Positions 7,889 through 17,130 of a stretch of DNA of 64,000 nucleotides are shown here, one piece after another (within the stretch, counting starts at the first letter, position 1; each line of letters opens with the position of its first letter). Both the position numbers and the translations under genes were made by a program. Where the stretch lies: positions 62,001 through 126,000 of the forward strand of contig CAVORW010000005.1 of NCBI GenBank assembly GCA_963698715.1, given 5' to 3'. The notes under the pieces are model-generated. The model did not search any database and was not told where the DNA came from. It saw only the letters and a list, made by a program, of their open reading frames with translations. Source of the stretch: CAWHJB01 sp963698715. Its GTDB lineage: Bacteria; Chloroflexota; Anaerolineae; Anaerolineales; UBA4823.

Positions 7889-10800
7889 TCAAGGCAAAAC
7901 ATTCGGCACGATAATTTCTGGTGTCAGCGTGGGGGTTCCTGTTGGAGAAGGCACGCTGGTTGGGATCTCAGTTGAGGTTGGCGTAAATGTAGGCATTACC
8001 GTTGGCGTCAGGGTTATGGTCGGCGTAAGGGTGGGCGTCGGGGTTTCTGTAAACGTCGGCGTCGGAGTAGGTGTAGGGGTTGGAACAGCCAGATTCACCG
8101 TCATTTTTATTTCTGCATGGGTGTCTTCCGAACTGTGAAGATACAAGCGCAATGTAATCGGCCCACTATAATTGTCCTGGATTAATTCTTCCAAATTCCA
8201 GATCGTGAGGACATCTGAATTAGCAATCGGCTGTCCCTTTTGTTCGAGTGTTTTCCAATCGACTGGATCTTCCCCGCGCCCATAATCTAAGCGCCAGTAA
8301 TCGAACCATTGGGTGGCAAAAGCGATTCCACTGATCGAGATCGGGCTCGTTCTGATGGTATCACCGGCGCGGAGCGAAGTTATTTCCAGCTTGGGACGCG
8401 GATCATCCGCACGGCACTCTCTGGGTGGCGTAAAAGAAATCTCCTTGGGGAAACCATTGGCTTCCAGCCAAGCCTGCCCCTGCGAATCCCTTCTGACCCA
8501 CTTCCTGGCCCAGGAATCAACTACGTTCAGGACAAACCTCTCGTCAGCAAAATCCGAACAAGCACCCGAGGCTATTAACCCCGTCCAGGTATCCAGCTGA
8601 ACTCTTTGCCAGAGATCTTCCTCTTGCGGCAGGGGAGGTTGGTCAGCAGCGAAAATTTCGGTACGCTGATTGGGGCACCACTGCGAAGGTAGTGTGCCTG
8701 AAACCGAACAAATGGCATACTCAGCAATACCCGCAGGCCGCGAGAATGGTGATGGATTGCCACCTGTTACCTGTTGAATTGCTGTTTGCATGAACTGCGC
8801 CCAGATGGGTGCAGCACCTGTTAGGCCGCTGGTATCCTGCATGGGGGTAAAGTCTGCATTTCCGACCCATACACCTACCGCCAGGTCCGGGGTGTACCCG
8901 AGAGTCCAATTATCCCGAAAATCGTTGGTGGTCCCAGTTTTGGAGGCTGTCTGAAATGGCAGGTTAAGGATTGAATTCGGGCCAAAGGCTGGTGTACGAG
9001 CCTGATTATCTGACAGTATAGAAGAAATTAAATAGGCGTGCTCAGCGCGAATGACTTGCTCGCCAACAGGCCGGTTATACTCATACACGGTCTCGCCTTG
9101 AAAATTTAGGATCCGGGAAATTGCTACCGGAGGGACGCGGCGGCCGTTATTCGCAAATATGCTATACGCCCCTGTAAGCTCCAACAGGGAGACATCTCCC
9201 CCGCCAAGTGTCAGAGAGAGACCATAGTCTTCCCGGTTTAAGGTGGTTATTCCCATCCGGCGGGCAAATGAGATAAATCCGTCTTCGCCCGGCAAGTCAG
9301 GGTTGTCATAGATATGGATGAAGTCCAGCGCTTTGACAGCAGGAACATTATAGGAATTTGCCAGGGCCGATCGAAGGGTTACAGGCCCGTGAAATCGCCC
9401 ATCATAATTTACAGGCTTATAAGGCGGACTGGGGTCTTCCGGCCGCCCGGAAGGAGGAAACTCAGACGGCACGTCCCAGATCAAAGTTGCGGGTGTCCAG
9501 CCTTTTTCAAAGGCTGCTGTATACGTCAGGGGTTTAATGGATGAGCCCGGCTGGCGCGGATTGATGGCCATATTGACCTGGCCCGAGGTCGCATCATTGT
9601 AAAAATCGGGGGACCCGACCATGGCCAGAATTTCGCCCGTCGCGGGCCGCATAGCTACCAGAGCGCCGCCGGTCGCGCGTTTGTCCGCCAACCCTGCAAC
9701 CTGCTCAGCTACCAGGCGCTGAGCCAGATCCTGTAATCCGGGGTCCAGAGTAGTGTAAACGCTGAACCCAGATCTATAAATCGTTTGGGGGTCATATTGT
9801 GATTCCAGCAAATAACGAATATAGTCTACCCAATGAGGATAGCGTATCTGGATGTCCGGAGATTTAAACTCAAAGTTCTTGGCCTCATTGGCGGCCTGAA
9901 TAACCATGACTGGATCGATACATATACGCTGCGGACTATTGCTGACATAGATACAACCCTGCCTCTGACTTGCCTGATACATTAGTACCAAAACGTCTTC
10001 TTGCCGGCTGAAAACCAGGTCGGGACGCGTATAAACATCATAGACAGACGGTGCCTGGATAAGCCCCCCAAGCAGGGAAGCCTGTCCTAAGGTCAATTGA
10101 TCTGCTTTAACACCAAAATATGTTTCTGAGGCTGCTTCCACACCATAAGCCAGATTCCCAAAGTAAACCTCATTCAAGTACAGCTCCAGAATTTCGTCTT
10201 TGGAATACCGGCGGGTGATCTCCGCTGCCAGAACCGCCTCCCTGATCTTGCGTGAATACGATTGCTCAGTCCTTTCTTCCGGTGTGAAAAGTAGTGTGCG
10301 GGCAAGCTGTTGGGTGATGGTAGAGGCACCCGATACAGTCTCACCGCTCTGGTAATTCTGCCAAAAAGCCCGTACGATGGCGAACACATTAAACCCGGGA
10401 TGATTGTAAAATTCTCCATCTTCGGTGGCAATTGTGGCCGCTACGAGATAAGGTGAGATTTTTTCCAGTGGAACATAGGTCCGGCGTCCAGCGTTTGGGT
10501 CGAGAATCTCATAGAGGATATTGCCATTACGATCGAGAATACGGGTTGTTTCAAATTGAGATGCTCGCGTACGTAAATCGTTGATGTCGGGCAGATCAGA
10601 GGCTATCCGGTAATACTGAAGCAACACAAAAGACAATCCACATAATCCAACCACAACCAACACAAAAATCGTGGCAATTAAGCCTCGCACAAAACATCCC
10701 AGGCCTTTTCGGTAGTCTACCGGGCGCTTTCGACTGGGAGGTGGAGGAGGAGGGGCATAATATTGCCTTTCAGCTGTTTGAGGTTGAGTTGGCGGGCCGC

Positions 10801-11320
10801 CCGGGCGGCCAGCAGTTGGCCGACGGGGTGTTGAACGGTATGCAGCTGGGGATACACGGGTGGCATGGACATCAATCTCATCGACCCGGCGGGGAAGTGG
10901 AAAACCATATTGATCGACGGCTGGAAGGCCGCGAGGTGGGGTGCGCCCCTGGTAAGGTGGTGGAGGCGATGGTTGTGGCAAATCCGATTTGCCCAGTTTA
11001 ACTGGTTCAGTATCTTCCGGTTTAATTTCATTCGTCGGCTGGGCAGGTACCGTCGCTCCAAGGTCCTGGTCTGGCTCTTCTCCCTGCGTGTACCAACCAC
11101 CAGTCGCTTCCGGCTCACCTGTCGGATGGGAGCGCTCAGCTTTTTGATCTGTCGAATCCTGCCCAAACCATCCACCGGTCATTTCAGGATCCCCGGTAGG
11201 GTGCCGGTTGGCTTCTTCGGTCGATTCCTGCGGATCTTGTTCTTCTTCCGATTCGGATGATAAGCGCCGAAAACGCTCGCGCGGATCTTCTTCTGGCGGA
11301 TTGGTCGGTGAATTAGACAT
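7889..11320 (-). CDS. Class A penicillin-binding protein (transglycosylase/transpeptidase)
   Basis: Bifunctional peptidoglycan synthase of 1143 residues. Order: a disordered acidic then proline-rich cytoplasmic region (1-205) with a repeated motif HPTGxPExTGGW at 40-51 and 65-76; one membrane segment (about 211-235); glycosyltransferase-51 domain with catalytic glutamate in TEDGEF (E300) and GASTITQQLART; transpeptidase domain with SIKP, SYN and KTGT motifs; a further beta-rich module; and a C-terminal Thr/Pro-rich tail of about 75 residues, presumably wall-spanning. It is convergent with the methyltransferase-like gene, stops only 6 bases apart. The N-terminal motif pair and tail are unusual additions to the PBP1a plan. 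Confidence 0.93.
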   Translation of the reverse strand: MSNSPTNPPEEDPRERFRRLSSESEEEQDPQESTEEANRHPTGDPEMTGGWFGQDSTDQKAERSHPTGEPEATGGWYTQGEEPDQDLGATVPAQPTNEIKPEDTEPVKLGKSDLPQPSPPPPYQGRTPPRGLPAVDQYGFPLPRRVDEIDVHATRVSPAAYRSTPRRPTAGRPGGPPTQPQTAERQYYAPPPPPPSRKRPVDYRKGLGCFVRGLIATIFVLVVVGLCGLSFVLLQYYRIASDLPDINDLRTRASQFETTRILDRNGNILYEILDPNAGRRTYVPLEKISPYLVAATIATEDGEFYNHPGFNVFAIVRAFWQNYQSGETVSGASTITQQLARTLLFTPEERTEQSYSRKIREAVLAAEITRRYSKDEILELYLNEVYFGNLAYGVEAASETYFGVKADQLTLGQASLLGGLIQAPSVYDVYTRPDLVFSRQEDVLVLMYQASQRQGCIYVSNSPQRICIDPVMVIQAANEAKNFEFKSPDIQIRYPHWVDYIRYLLESQYDPQTIYRSGFSVYTTLDPGLQDLAQRLVAEQVAGLADKRATGGALVAMRPATGEILAMVGSPDFYNDATSGQVNMAINPRQPGSSIKPLTYTAAFEKGWTPATLIWDVPSEFPPSGRPEDPSPPYKPVNYDGRFHGPVTLRSALANSYNVPAVKALDFIHIYDNPDLPGEDGFISFARRMGITTLNREDYGLSLTLGGGDVSLLELTGAYSIFANNGRRVPPVAISRILNFQGETVYEYNRPVGEQVIRAEHAYLISSILSDNQARTPAFGPNSILNLPFQTASKTGTTNDFRDNWTLGYTPDLAVGVWVGNADFTPMQDTSGLTGAAPIWAQFMQTAIQQVTGGNPSPFSRPAGIAEYAICSVSGTLPSQWCPNQRTEIFAADQPPLPQEEDLWQRVQLDTWTGLIASGACSDFADERFVLNVVDSWARKWVRRDSQGQAWLEANGFPKEISFTPPRECRADDPRPKLEITSLRAGDTIRTSPISISGIAFATQWFDYWRLDYGRGEDPVDWKTLEQKGQPIANSDVLTIWNLEELIQDNYSGPITLRLYLHSSEDTHAEIKMTVNLAVPTPTPTPTPTFTETPTPTLTPTITLTPTVMPTFTPTSTEIPTSVPSPTGTPTLTPEIIVPNVLP

Positions 11321-11469
11321 AAGTTCCCTATAATTGTGTCAAACTCTAGAACAACTCAGATTTTTCTCAGGTTCTCTCCGAGAATAGTATTCTAGTAGCA
11401 AATGATGTGTGAGGCTCTCGGTACAATAACTAAAACTCTGCTTGATTTTTCGGCAAGAACTGAAGGTTG

Positions 11470-11946
11470 TCATGCGACCGAAGGGCGGGTAGCAAAAATG
11501 GCCTTCCATGCGCCTTTCATGACTACTTCTGCCTGCTGATTTCGAACATCCAATTGTATCGTGACCAGACCAGTGCCTGTCCGGCGCAATTCTTTGGTCT
11601 CCAGCACTTCGATATCAACATGGATCGTGTCCCCGATAAATACCGGTTTAATAAATTTCCATTCGTTGATTTCGCGGAAAAAAACTACTGTGCCTTCCAT
11701 TAATCCTGTCTGAACGGTCAAACCGGAAGCGATCGACAGGACCAGTAACCCATGTGCCACCCTCTGACCCGCTGGTGAAGATTGGCTGTATACAGCATCA
11801 GTGTGAATTTGATTATAGTCACCGGAGAATCCCGCAAATGTAACGATATCGCTCTCAGTTATTGTCCTGCCAGCTGTTGTAATTTTCTGGCCTGGCTCAA
11901 ATTCTTCAAAATACATCCCGCGGGGTGATGTTGGCAATGGGCTCAT
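11470..11946 (-). CDS. MaoC-like (R)-specific enoyl-CoA hydratase
   Basis: A 158-residue hotdog-fold protein of the MaoC dehydratase family. The active-site segment is FSGDYNQIHTDAVYSQ with D and H of the family D-x(4)-H hydratase motif, followed by RVAHGLLVLSIASGL. It should hydrate a trans-2-enoyl-CoA. I start at the ATG at 11946 because AGAGGA lies just upstream; a GTG five codons earlier would hide that ribosome site. Beta-oxidation, PHA-type or acyl-CoA degradation roles are all possible. It lies upstream of the penicillin-binding protein gene in the same orientation, with about 150 bases between, so a shared function is not implied. Confidence 0.85.
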   Translation of the reverse strand: MSPLPTSPRGMYFEEFEPGQKITTAGRTITESDIVTFAGFSGDYNQIHTDAVYSQSSPAGQRVAHGLLVLSIASGLTVQTGLMEGTVVFFREINEWKFIKPVFIGDTIHVDIEVLETKELRRTGTGLVTIQLDVRNQQAEVVMKGAWKAIFATRPSVA

Positions 11947-12312
11947 GCTTTTTCCTCTCACAGATGACAGGTAAGGTCATCGAGTTGCTAGGAGTAGGTA
12001 CTCCGATTTGCTCCATTCTAGCATAAAACACCACCAAGCACCTCCTTATTGGGGGACTTGGAATTCCACCAAAATACTGTGCGCCTTGAAAGCTTTTTTA
12101 CGGCATCCACCCAACAATCGCTCAACCCGATACCTTGCTACAGGCGTTTATTGGTTGTCTCGGCAAATTGTCTCCTGTAGAAATGAGTTTAAGTGCGTTC
12201 GTACGCTCACACTCCCAAATCTAGAATCATTTTAAGTTGATTTCCTAAGGACCGACAAAATTCACCTGCAAAAACCTTTGACCTCCAAGGCAAGATACCA
12301 TACAATTTAGAT
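11947..12312. other. Divergent intergenic region
   Basis: 366 bases between the MaoC gene (-) and the glycosidase-like gene (+), without a credible gene. It holds a weak hairpin near 12195-12222 and, after it, CACACTCCCAAATCTAGAAT (from about 12212), which resembles the right half of the palindrome at 52060-52080; I read it as a decayed copy. The promoter for the rightward operon lies at its end. Confidence 0.4.
12278..12306 (+). promoter_or_regulatory. Sigma-70-type promoter giving a leaderless mRNA
   Basis: TTGACC (12278-12283), a 17-base spacer, and TACAAT (12301-12306). Only six bases separate the -10 box from the ATG at 12313, so transcription should begin at or within a base of the start codon. 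No ribosome-binding site exists. The same -10/six-base/ATG geometry recurs at 29755 and 59344. Confidence 0.6.
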
Positions 12313-14703
12313 ATGCGTGAGTGGAACCTCAAAACTGGCGACCCTCTGACCCTGGTGATTGCAGCAGATGCACGTTTGGGTCCTACCAGCTACACAGACG
12401 ATCAAATCTGGGAGCTTTCCCTTTTAGAGGGTGCACCCCCTGCAGTTGCCATTCAAACAACCTTCGGTTTACGAGCCCGAGCCTTCCGGATTTTTCCTCG
12501 ATTTCAGGAAGGTATACGGGCGTCTTCAGATCCCGCAGACTTTGACATTCAGCCCACTGTAACGAAGATATTTCCTAACTATATTTGCCTGAACTTTTTT
12601 CCATTTCCAGATCTAGACGTTACAGCTGAGTATTGGGTTCCCGCATCGAATTGTTTGGCGGGAAGATTCCAACTACATAACAAGCAGGGCCAAAGCCGGC
12701 AAATCCAGGTAGAACTGATCGGGCAGCTGACCCCAACCGAGGGAGAAAGGATGGCTTCGCTCGAATTTCAGGCTGCCCCTATTCTATCTGGATCAACTGG
12801 GAATATATTCCCAGTGATTTTCCTCACGGGTGGTTCTCGGGCAGAAACGGGTTCTTACCCAGCGCTGAGCCAGACTATCGAGATCTTACCTGGTGAGACT
12901 GTCTCCCTGGCTTGGGTGCACGCAGCCCTTAACAGCGTGCAAGATTCTTTCCAGGTTGCCCGCCAGACAGCTGCCAGAAACTGGGATGCTGAAATAGCCC
13001 GGATTGAACTGGTCAACGGAGGTGTGCTTGAAATCTATACCGGAGAACCGGATTGGGATGTAGCATTGGGATTGGCACAAAAAGTTGCCTTCTCCAGCTT
13101 GATCGGACCAGACCAGAATCTGCCCTACCCTTCCTTCGTATTGAATCGATTGCCTGATCAGGGCTATTCAATCCGGGGCGATGGCAGTGATTATTCCCAT
13201 TTATGGAATGGTCAGAGCCCTTTGGAAGCCTGGTATTTGTGTGAAATGCTCCTGCCGTCCTCCTCTAAACTTGCGGAAGGCATCTTGTTAAATTTTCTAG
13301 CCGTACAGGCGGAAGATGGCACAATTGATTGGAAACCGGGCCTGGGTGGGCAATCGAGCCACTTAATGGCAACCCCGGTTCTTGCCAGCCTGGCTCTTAA
13401 AATCTTCGAAACAACCGAGAACCAGGAATTTATTCGGCAGGTATTTCCAGGCTTGTTGAAATTTGCCCAGGCTTGGTTTTTACCAAAACATGATCGCGAT
13501 CAGGATGGCGTCCCAGAATGGGACCATCCAATGCAATCCGGCTCGGAAGACCACCCAATATTTTCACATTGGCATGATTGGTCGCAAGGGATAGATATAG
13601 AGTATACGGAAAGCCCAGCATTGTGTGGATTTCTTTTCCGGGAATGTATGGCTTTAATCCGCATGGCTGAGATCGTGGACCGCAAGGAAGTGATACCCTC
13701 ATTACAATCGCTCGCTGAACATCTCGCCAGTGCGGTCGAGGCTTCTTGGAATGAGGCAGATTCTTCCTACCACGATTGGGACCGTGATACCCACTTAACT
13801 CCCGAAGGAGAATGGCTGGGCGAGCGGGAAGGTCCTGGTGAAATAGCCATCAACCAGAATTTTGAGGAGCCGGTCCGGCTGCTGGTTCATATCGAGAGCG
13901 ATAGCGCCAGTGGAAGGCATCCCCAGATATTTATCCACGGAACCAGTGCAAGCGGCCATCGCAGGGTGGAACAAATAGACGAGAATCGTTTCAAATGGCA
14001 TCTACAGCGAGGCAGGTTGACAGGCGAACGGGTGTATTCAACGGTCGAACGCCTGGAAATTCTGGGGCTGGAGCCCGGTGATAAGGTAGATGTCCACACA
14101 ACCAGTTATAACTGCCTCAATCAATCTCTCCTGCTGCCTTTATGGGCTGGCATTCCCTCCAAGAAAAGGGCTAATCGCCTGGTCAAAAAGACCATCACAG
14201 CCACCAAAAAGTTTTGGCGGCCGTTTGGAATACCCGCCTGCATGCCTGCTCCTGCTATCCCCGATGCCCAGGTCTGCAACAGCATTAATTTATTCTGGAA
14301 TGATCTGGTTGGTGAAGCCCTGCTCCGCTACGGATATCGGGACCTGGCAGCCGAGCTGGTTTCTCGTAATATGCAAGTCACAGTTCAGGCTCTTAAACAA
14401 GGCCGCTCCTTTCGACGCTACTATCATGCTGATGAAGGAAGCGGGTCCGGTGAGCGCAACGCTTTCACCGGGGTTGCGCCGATCAGCTTGTTTATTAAAG
14501 TATTGGGAGTCCGGGTCCTTTCACCCTTTCGGGTTGGGTTGGATGGATTTAATCCCTTTCCCTGGCCAGTTACGATAAAATATCGTGGATTGACAGTTCT
14601 TTGCCAAAAGGATAAAACCACTGTTGTGTTCCCTGATGGACAGACCGTAACTATTGAAGATCCTAAACCTCGGATCGTTTCGCTTGATATGCAGCATATA
14701 TAA
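12313..14703 (+). CDS. Glycoside hydrolase-like protein with (alpha/alpha)6 barrel (MGH1/GH63-like)
   Basis: A 796-residue protein without signal peptide. An N-terminal beta-sandwich (about 1-240) is followed by an alpha/alpha-toroid domain of the type in GH63, glycogen-debranching and mannosylglycerate-hydrolase-like enzymes. Segments such as YSHLWNGQSPLEAWYLCEML, QDGVPEWDH, NAFTGVAPISLFIKVLGV and the aromatic-rich loops fit sugar binding. It ends with a small beta domain. Catalytic acids cannot be assigned with confidence. The gene appears to be translated from a leaderless mRNA and its stop directly abuts the antiporter ATG. A role in compatible-solute or intracellular glucan metabolism would suit the osmotic theme of its neighbours, but this is inference. 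Confidence 0.7.
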   Translation: MREWNLKTGDPLTLVIAADARLGPTSYTDDQIWELSLLEGAPPAVAIQTTFGLRARAFRIFPRFQEGIRASSDPADFDIQPTVTKIFPNYICLNFFPFPDLDVTAEYWVPASNCLAGRFQLHNKQGQSRQIQVELIGQLTPTEGERMASLEFQAAPILSGSTGNIFPVIFLTGGSRAETGSYPALSQTIEILPGETVSLAWVHAALNSVQDSFQVARQTAARNWDAEIARIELVNGGVLEIYTGEPDWDVALGLAQKVAFSSLIGPDQNLPYPSFVLNRLPDQGYSIRGDGSDYSHLWNGQSPLEAWYLCEMLLPSSSKLAEGILLNFLAVQAEDGTIDWKPGLGGQSSHLMATPVLASLALKIFETTENQEFIRQVFPGLLKFAQAWFLPKHDRDQDGVPEWDHPMQSGSEDHPIFSHWHDWSQGIDIEYTESPALCGFLFRECMALIRMAEIVDRKEVIPSLQSLAEHLASAVEASWNEADSSYHDWDRDTHLTPEGEWLGEREGPGEIAINQNFEEPVRLLVHIESDSASGRHPQIFIHGTSASGHRRVEQIDENRFKWHLQRGRLTGERVYSTVERLEILGLEPGDKVDVHTTSYNCLNQSLLLPLWAGIPSKKRANRLVKKTITATKKFWRPFGIPACMPAPAIPDAQVCNSINLFWNDLVGEALLRYGYRDLAAELVSRNMQVTVQALKQGRSFRRYYHADEGSGSGERNAFTGVAPISLFIKVLGVRVLSPFRVGLDGFNPFPWPVTIKYRGLTVLCQKDKTTVVFPDGQTVTIEDPKPRIVSLDMQHI

Positions 14704-16659
14704 ATGACCAACAGCCACATTTTAGAGATTGCAATCCTTCTGCTTTTTATTGCCACGCTGGTAGGTCTGGTTACGCGTCGCTTGCGTTTGCCGTACACCG
14801 TTGGATTGGTATTAATGGGATTAGGATTGGGCCTGATCAACCAATCTCAGATTGTCAATCTGCCAGCATTCATCGTCGATCTGGGGCCAGTTGTCCGAGA
14901 GACGATCACCCCTCAAATTATTCTTGGCCTTTTGGTGACACCACTCATTTTTGAGGCTGCATTCCATCTTAGCTGGGATGATTTACGCCGAGACCTGGGA
15001 TTAATCCTGGCTCTAGCGGTTCCAGGCGTCATCTTGACCACAATTCTGGTTGGCGGTATCGTCTCATTGGGAGCCGACCTAACCGGGTTTGAGATATCAC
15101 TGCCTCTGGCATTGGTATTTGGAGCCATGATGTCTGCCACAGATCCGGTATCGGTGGTTGCATTATTCCGATCGCTGGGGGTTCCCAAACGCTTGCAGGT
15201 GTTGATGGAAGGCGAAAGCCTCTTCAACGACGGCACGGCAATTGTTATTTTTGCCTTGATGGAAACGATTGTTTTTTCCACGCAGGGAACTACCGGGGGT
15301 AATTTCATGTTGACCCAGCTGACCGAGTTTGTGCGGGTCGCCGGGGGCGGTTTGGTTGTCGGTTTATTTTTAGGCTGGCTGGCGTCCCAGATGATCATCC
15401 AAATTGATGATCACTTGATTGAAACCACCCTGACCACTGTGCTGGCTTTCGGCGCTTACATGACGGCTGAACAGCTTCATGTAAGCGGTGTGCTGGCTGT
15501 AGTAGCAGCTGGATTAGTGAACGGGAATATCGGTCCACGGGGAATGTCACCGACTACCAGAATTGTCGTTACCAATTTCTGGGAGCTAGCTGCTTTTCTC
15601 TCAAACTCCTTTCTGTTCCTTTTGATCGGTCTAGAAATGAGGCTAGACGAGCTTTTATCCGGCTGGCAGCTCATTCTACTGGCGACCCTGGCTGTGCTGC
15701 TCGCCAGGGCAGTAGTTATTTATGGGTTGACCCTTATCAACCGGGGCATACCCTGGAGGTGGAGCCACGTGCTCCTGTGGGGTGGCTTAAGAGGTGCAAT
15801 CTCTCTGGCTCTGGCCCTCAGCCTGCCCCTGGACGTAGGAAAGCAATTGCAACCGATGGTGTTTGGCGTAGTGCTGTTTACCATCGTTGTGCAGGGCGGC
15901 AGCATGCCACAGTTCGTGCGTCGTATCAACCTGGTAAAACGGAGCGAGATGAAAGAGGAGTATGAAAGACGGCATGCACGCGCTGTGGCTGCGCGTGCAT
16001 CTTACGACCATCTCAAGAAAATGCACGAAGAGGGCTTGTTTTCTCATCACACCTGGGATTTAGTTTCTCCCCTGCTTGAACAGCATGCAACAACTCTGGC
16101 AATGGAGGTCAAAGAAGTCCTGGAAGCCGATCCGTCTGTCGAGGCCGAGGAATTAGATACGGCCCGGAGAGAAGGATTGAGAGCCCAGAGGAGCGCTTTG
16201 ATCGGGCTGTTGAAAGACGGGATAATATCCGAAGAAATCTATTCTCAACTGGTACGCGGAATTGATATGGAATTGACGGGCGATGGAGTACGTTGGGGAG
16301 AGTTTGTGATGCTGAATTCTGTCAACACTTATTCGGTAAAAATATTAATGACTGCTGTCATCCAAATCCAGGATGTCGAAAAAGCCATCAGCTCATTGAA
16401 TGAAGCCGGGCTTTCCGTGACCCGAATGTCAAGCAGCGGCGGTTTCCTTGGACGGCGGAATGTCACCCTCCTGATCGGCTTACCCGAAGGTTTCGAGCCT
16501 ACTGCTGTCCAGATCCTGAGCAAAGCTTGCCGCCGCAGAGTTGAATATATCGCCACTCCGTTCGAAGGCGCTCCCTTTCATCCACCAACACAAACACCCA
16601 TCAGCGTTGGGGGTGCTACGATCTTCACCTTTGAGGTCGAACGCTACGAGGAAATTTAA
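14704..16659 (+). CDS. NhaP-type Na+/H+ antiporter fused to a PII-like cyclic-di-AMP receptor domain
   Basis: A CPA1 cation/proton antiporter of 651 residues. About 12 membrane segments fill residues 1-400, with the conserved core ATDPVSVVALFRSLG and EGESLFNDGTAIV. A helical cytoplasmic linker (about 405-540) leads to a PII-like domain (545-651) of the PstA/DarA (CdAMP_rec, DUF970) type: TAVIQIQDVEKAISSLNEAG, the glycine-rich SSSGGFLGRRNVTLLIGLPE, and a terminal GGATIFTFEVERYEE. That domain binds cyclic-di-AMP in Firmicutes. The stop overlaps the ATG of a free receptor by one base. It is inferred that c-di-AMP gates Na+/H+ exchange; such a fusion is unusual, as RCK_C is the better known sensor in CpaA antiporters. 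Confidence 0.85.
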   Translation: MTNSHILEIAILLLFIATLVGLVTRRLRLPYTVGLVLMGLGLGLINQSQIVNLPAFIVDLGPVVRETITPQIILGLLVTPLIFEAAFHLSWDDLRRDLGLILALAVPGVILTTILVGGIVSLGADLTGFEISLPLALVFGAMMSATDPVSVVALFRSLGVPKRLQVLMEGESLFNDGTAIVIFALMETIVFSTQGTTGGNFMLTQLTEFVRVAGGGLVVGLFLGWLASQMIIQIDDHLIETTLTTVLAFGAYMTAEQLHVSGVLAVVAAGLVNGNIGPRGMSPTTRIVVTNFWELAAFLSNSFLFLLIGLEMRLDELLSGWQLILLATLAVLLARAVVIYGLTLINRGIPWRWSHVLLWGGLRGAISLALALSLPLDVGKQLQPMVFGVVLFTIVVQGGSMPQFVRRINLVKRSEMKEEYERRHARAVAARASYDHLKKMHEEGLFSHHTWDLVSPLLEQHATTLAMEVKEVLEADPSVEAEELDTARREGLRAQRSALIGLLKDGIISEEIYSQLVRGIDMELTGDGVRWGEFVMLNSVNTYSVKILMTAVIQIQDVEKAISSLNEAGLSVTRMSSSGGFLGRRNVTLLIGLPEGFEPTAVQILSKACRRRVEYIATPFEGAPFHPPTQTPISVGGATIFTFEVERYEEI

Positions 16660-16925
16660 TGAAATTGATCATCGCAATCATACGGGACAGTGATAATGAA
16701 CCTGTTTCCAAGGCATTAATAGACCATGGCTTTCGAGTTACGCGCGTATCATCCACTGGTGGCTTCTTAAGACGCGGCTCAAGCACGTTGATGATCGGAA
16801 CTGCAGATGAGAAAGTGGACGATGCGATCCAGGTCATAAAAGATAGTGCCGAGCCACCGATAAATCCGGGTTTTAAGAGGGCAACCCTATTCGTTTTGAA
16901 TGTAGAGCAATATACCCAGGTATAA
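16659..16925 (+). CDS. Stand-alone PII-like cyclic-di-AMP receptor (PstA/DarA family)
   Basis: An 88-residue protein. MKLIIAIIRDSDNEPVSKAL, then GFRVTRVSSTGGFLRRGSST, LMIGTADEKVDDAIQVI and the terminal ATLFVLNVEQYTQ closely match the DUF970/CdAMP_rec family, cytoplasmic trimers binding cyclic-di-AMP. It is shorter than the roughly 109-residue Firmicute PstA, mainly because the long loop before the last strand is shortened. Its ATG shares one base with the antiporter stop (TAATG), a strong sign of translational coupling. Mixed trimers with the antiporter-borne domain are an attractive but untested possibility. Confidence 0.88.
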   Translation: MKLIIAIIRDSDNEPVSKALIDHGFRVTRVSSTGGFLRRGSSTLMIGTADEKVDDAIQVIKDSAEPPINPGFKRATLFVLNVEQYTQV

Positions 16926-16982
16926 ACTGAACAAGAATAAGTATCATGCCGTTCATTTTTCGTCAGATTTATATTCTCATTT

Positions 16983-17090
16983 AGTGGTCTTTTCGGCAAG
17001 TCACTTTAGAATAAAGTAGATATTGTGGTGTTCGGTTTGGGCGGCTTCACCGCCCAAACCGAACACCACACATCCTTCTTTTTTTGCAAT
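16983..17090 (+). repeat. Dispersed palindromic element, copy 1 (terminator-like)
   Basis: A perfect 21-bp stem (17024-17044 with 17050-17070, loop CTTCA) containing GTTCGGTTTGGGCGG. It is followed by CATCCTTC and a T-run, so it can terminate the rightward operon; it also lies between convergent genes. The flanks match copy 2 (27161-27272, opposite orientation): GTGGTCTTTTCGGCAAGTC on the left and ACATCCTTCTTTT on the right. The unit is therefore an asymmetric repeat of about 105 bases rather than a chance terminator. Confidence 0.8.
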
Positions 17091-17130
17091 GGATTTAGCG
17101 AAAATACCATTTAGTTTTTTGCAGGCCAAC

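Noticed and set aside
7925..8093. Minisatellite-like tandem repeat in DNA
   Set aside because: It is the coding sequence of the Thr/Pro-rich tail of the penicillin-binding protein, read on the minus strand.
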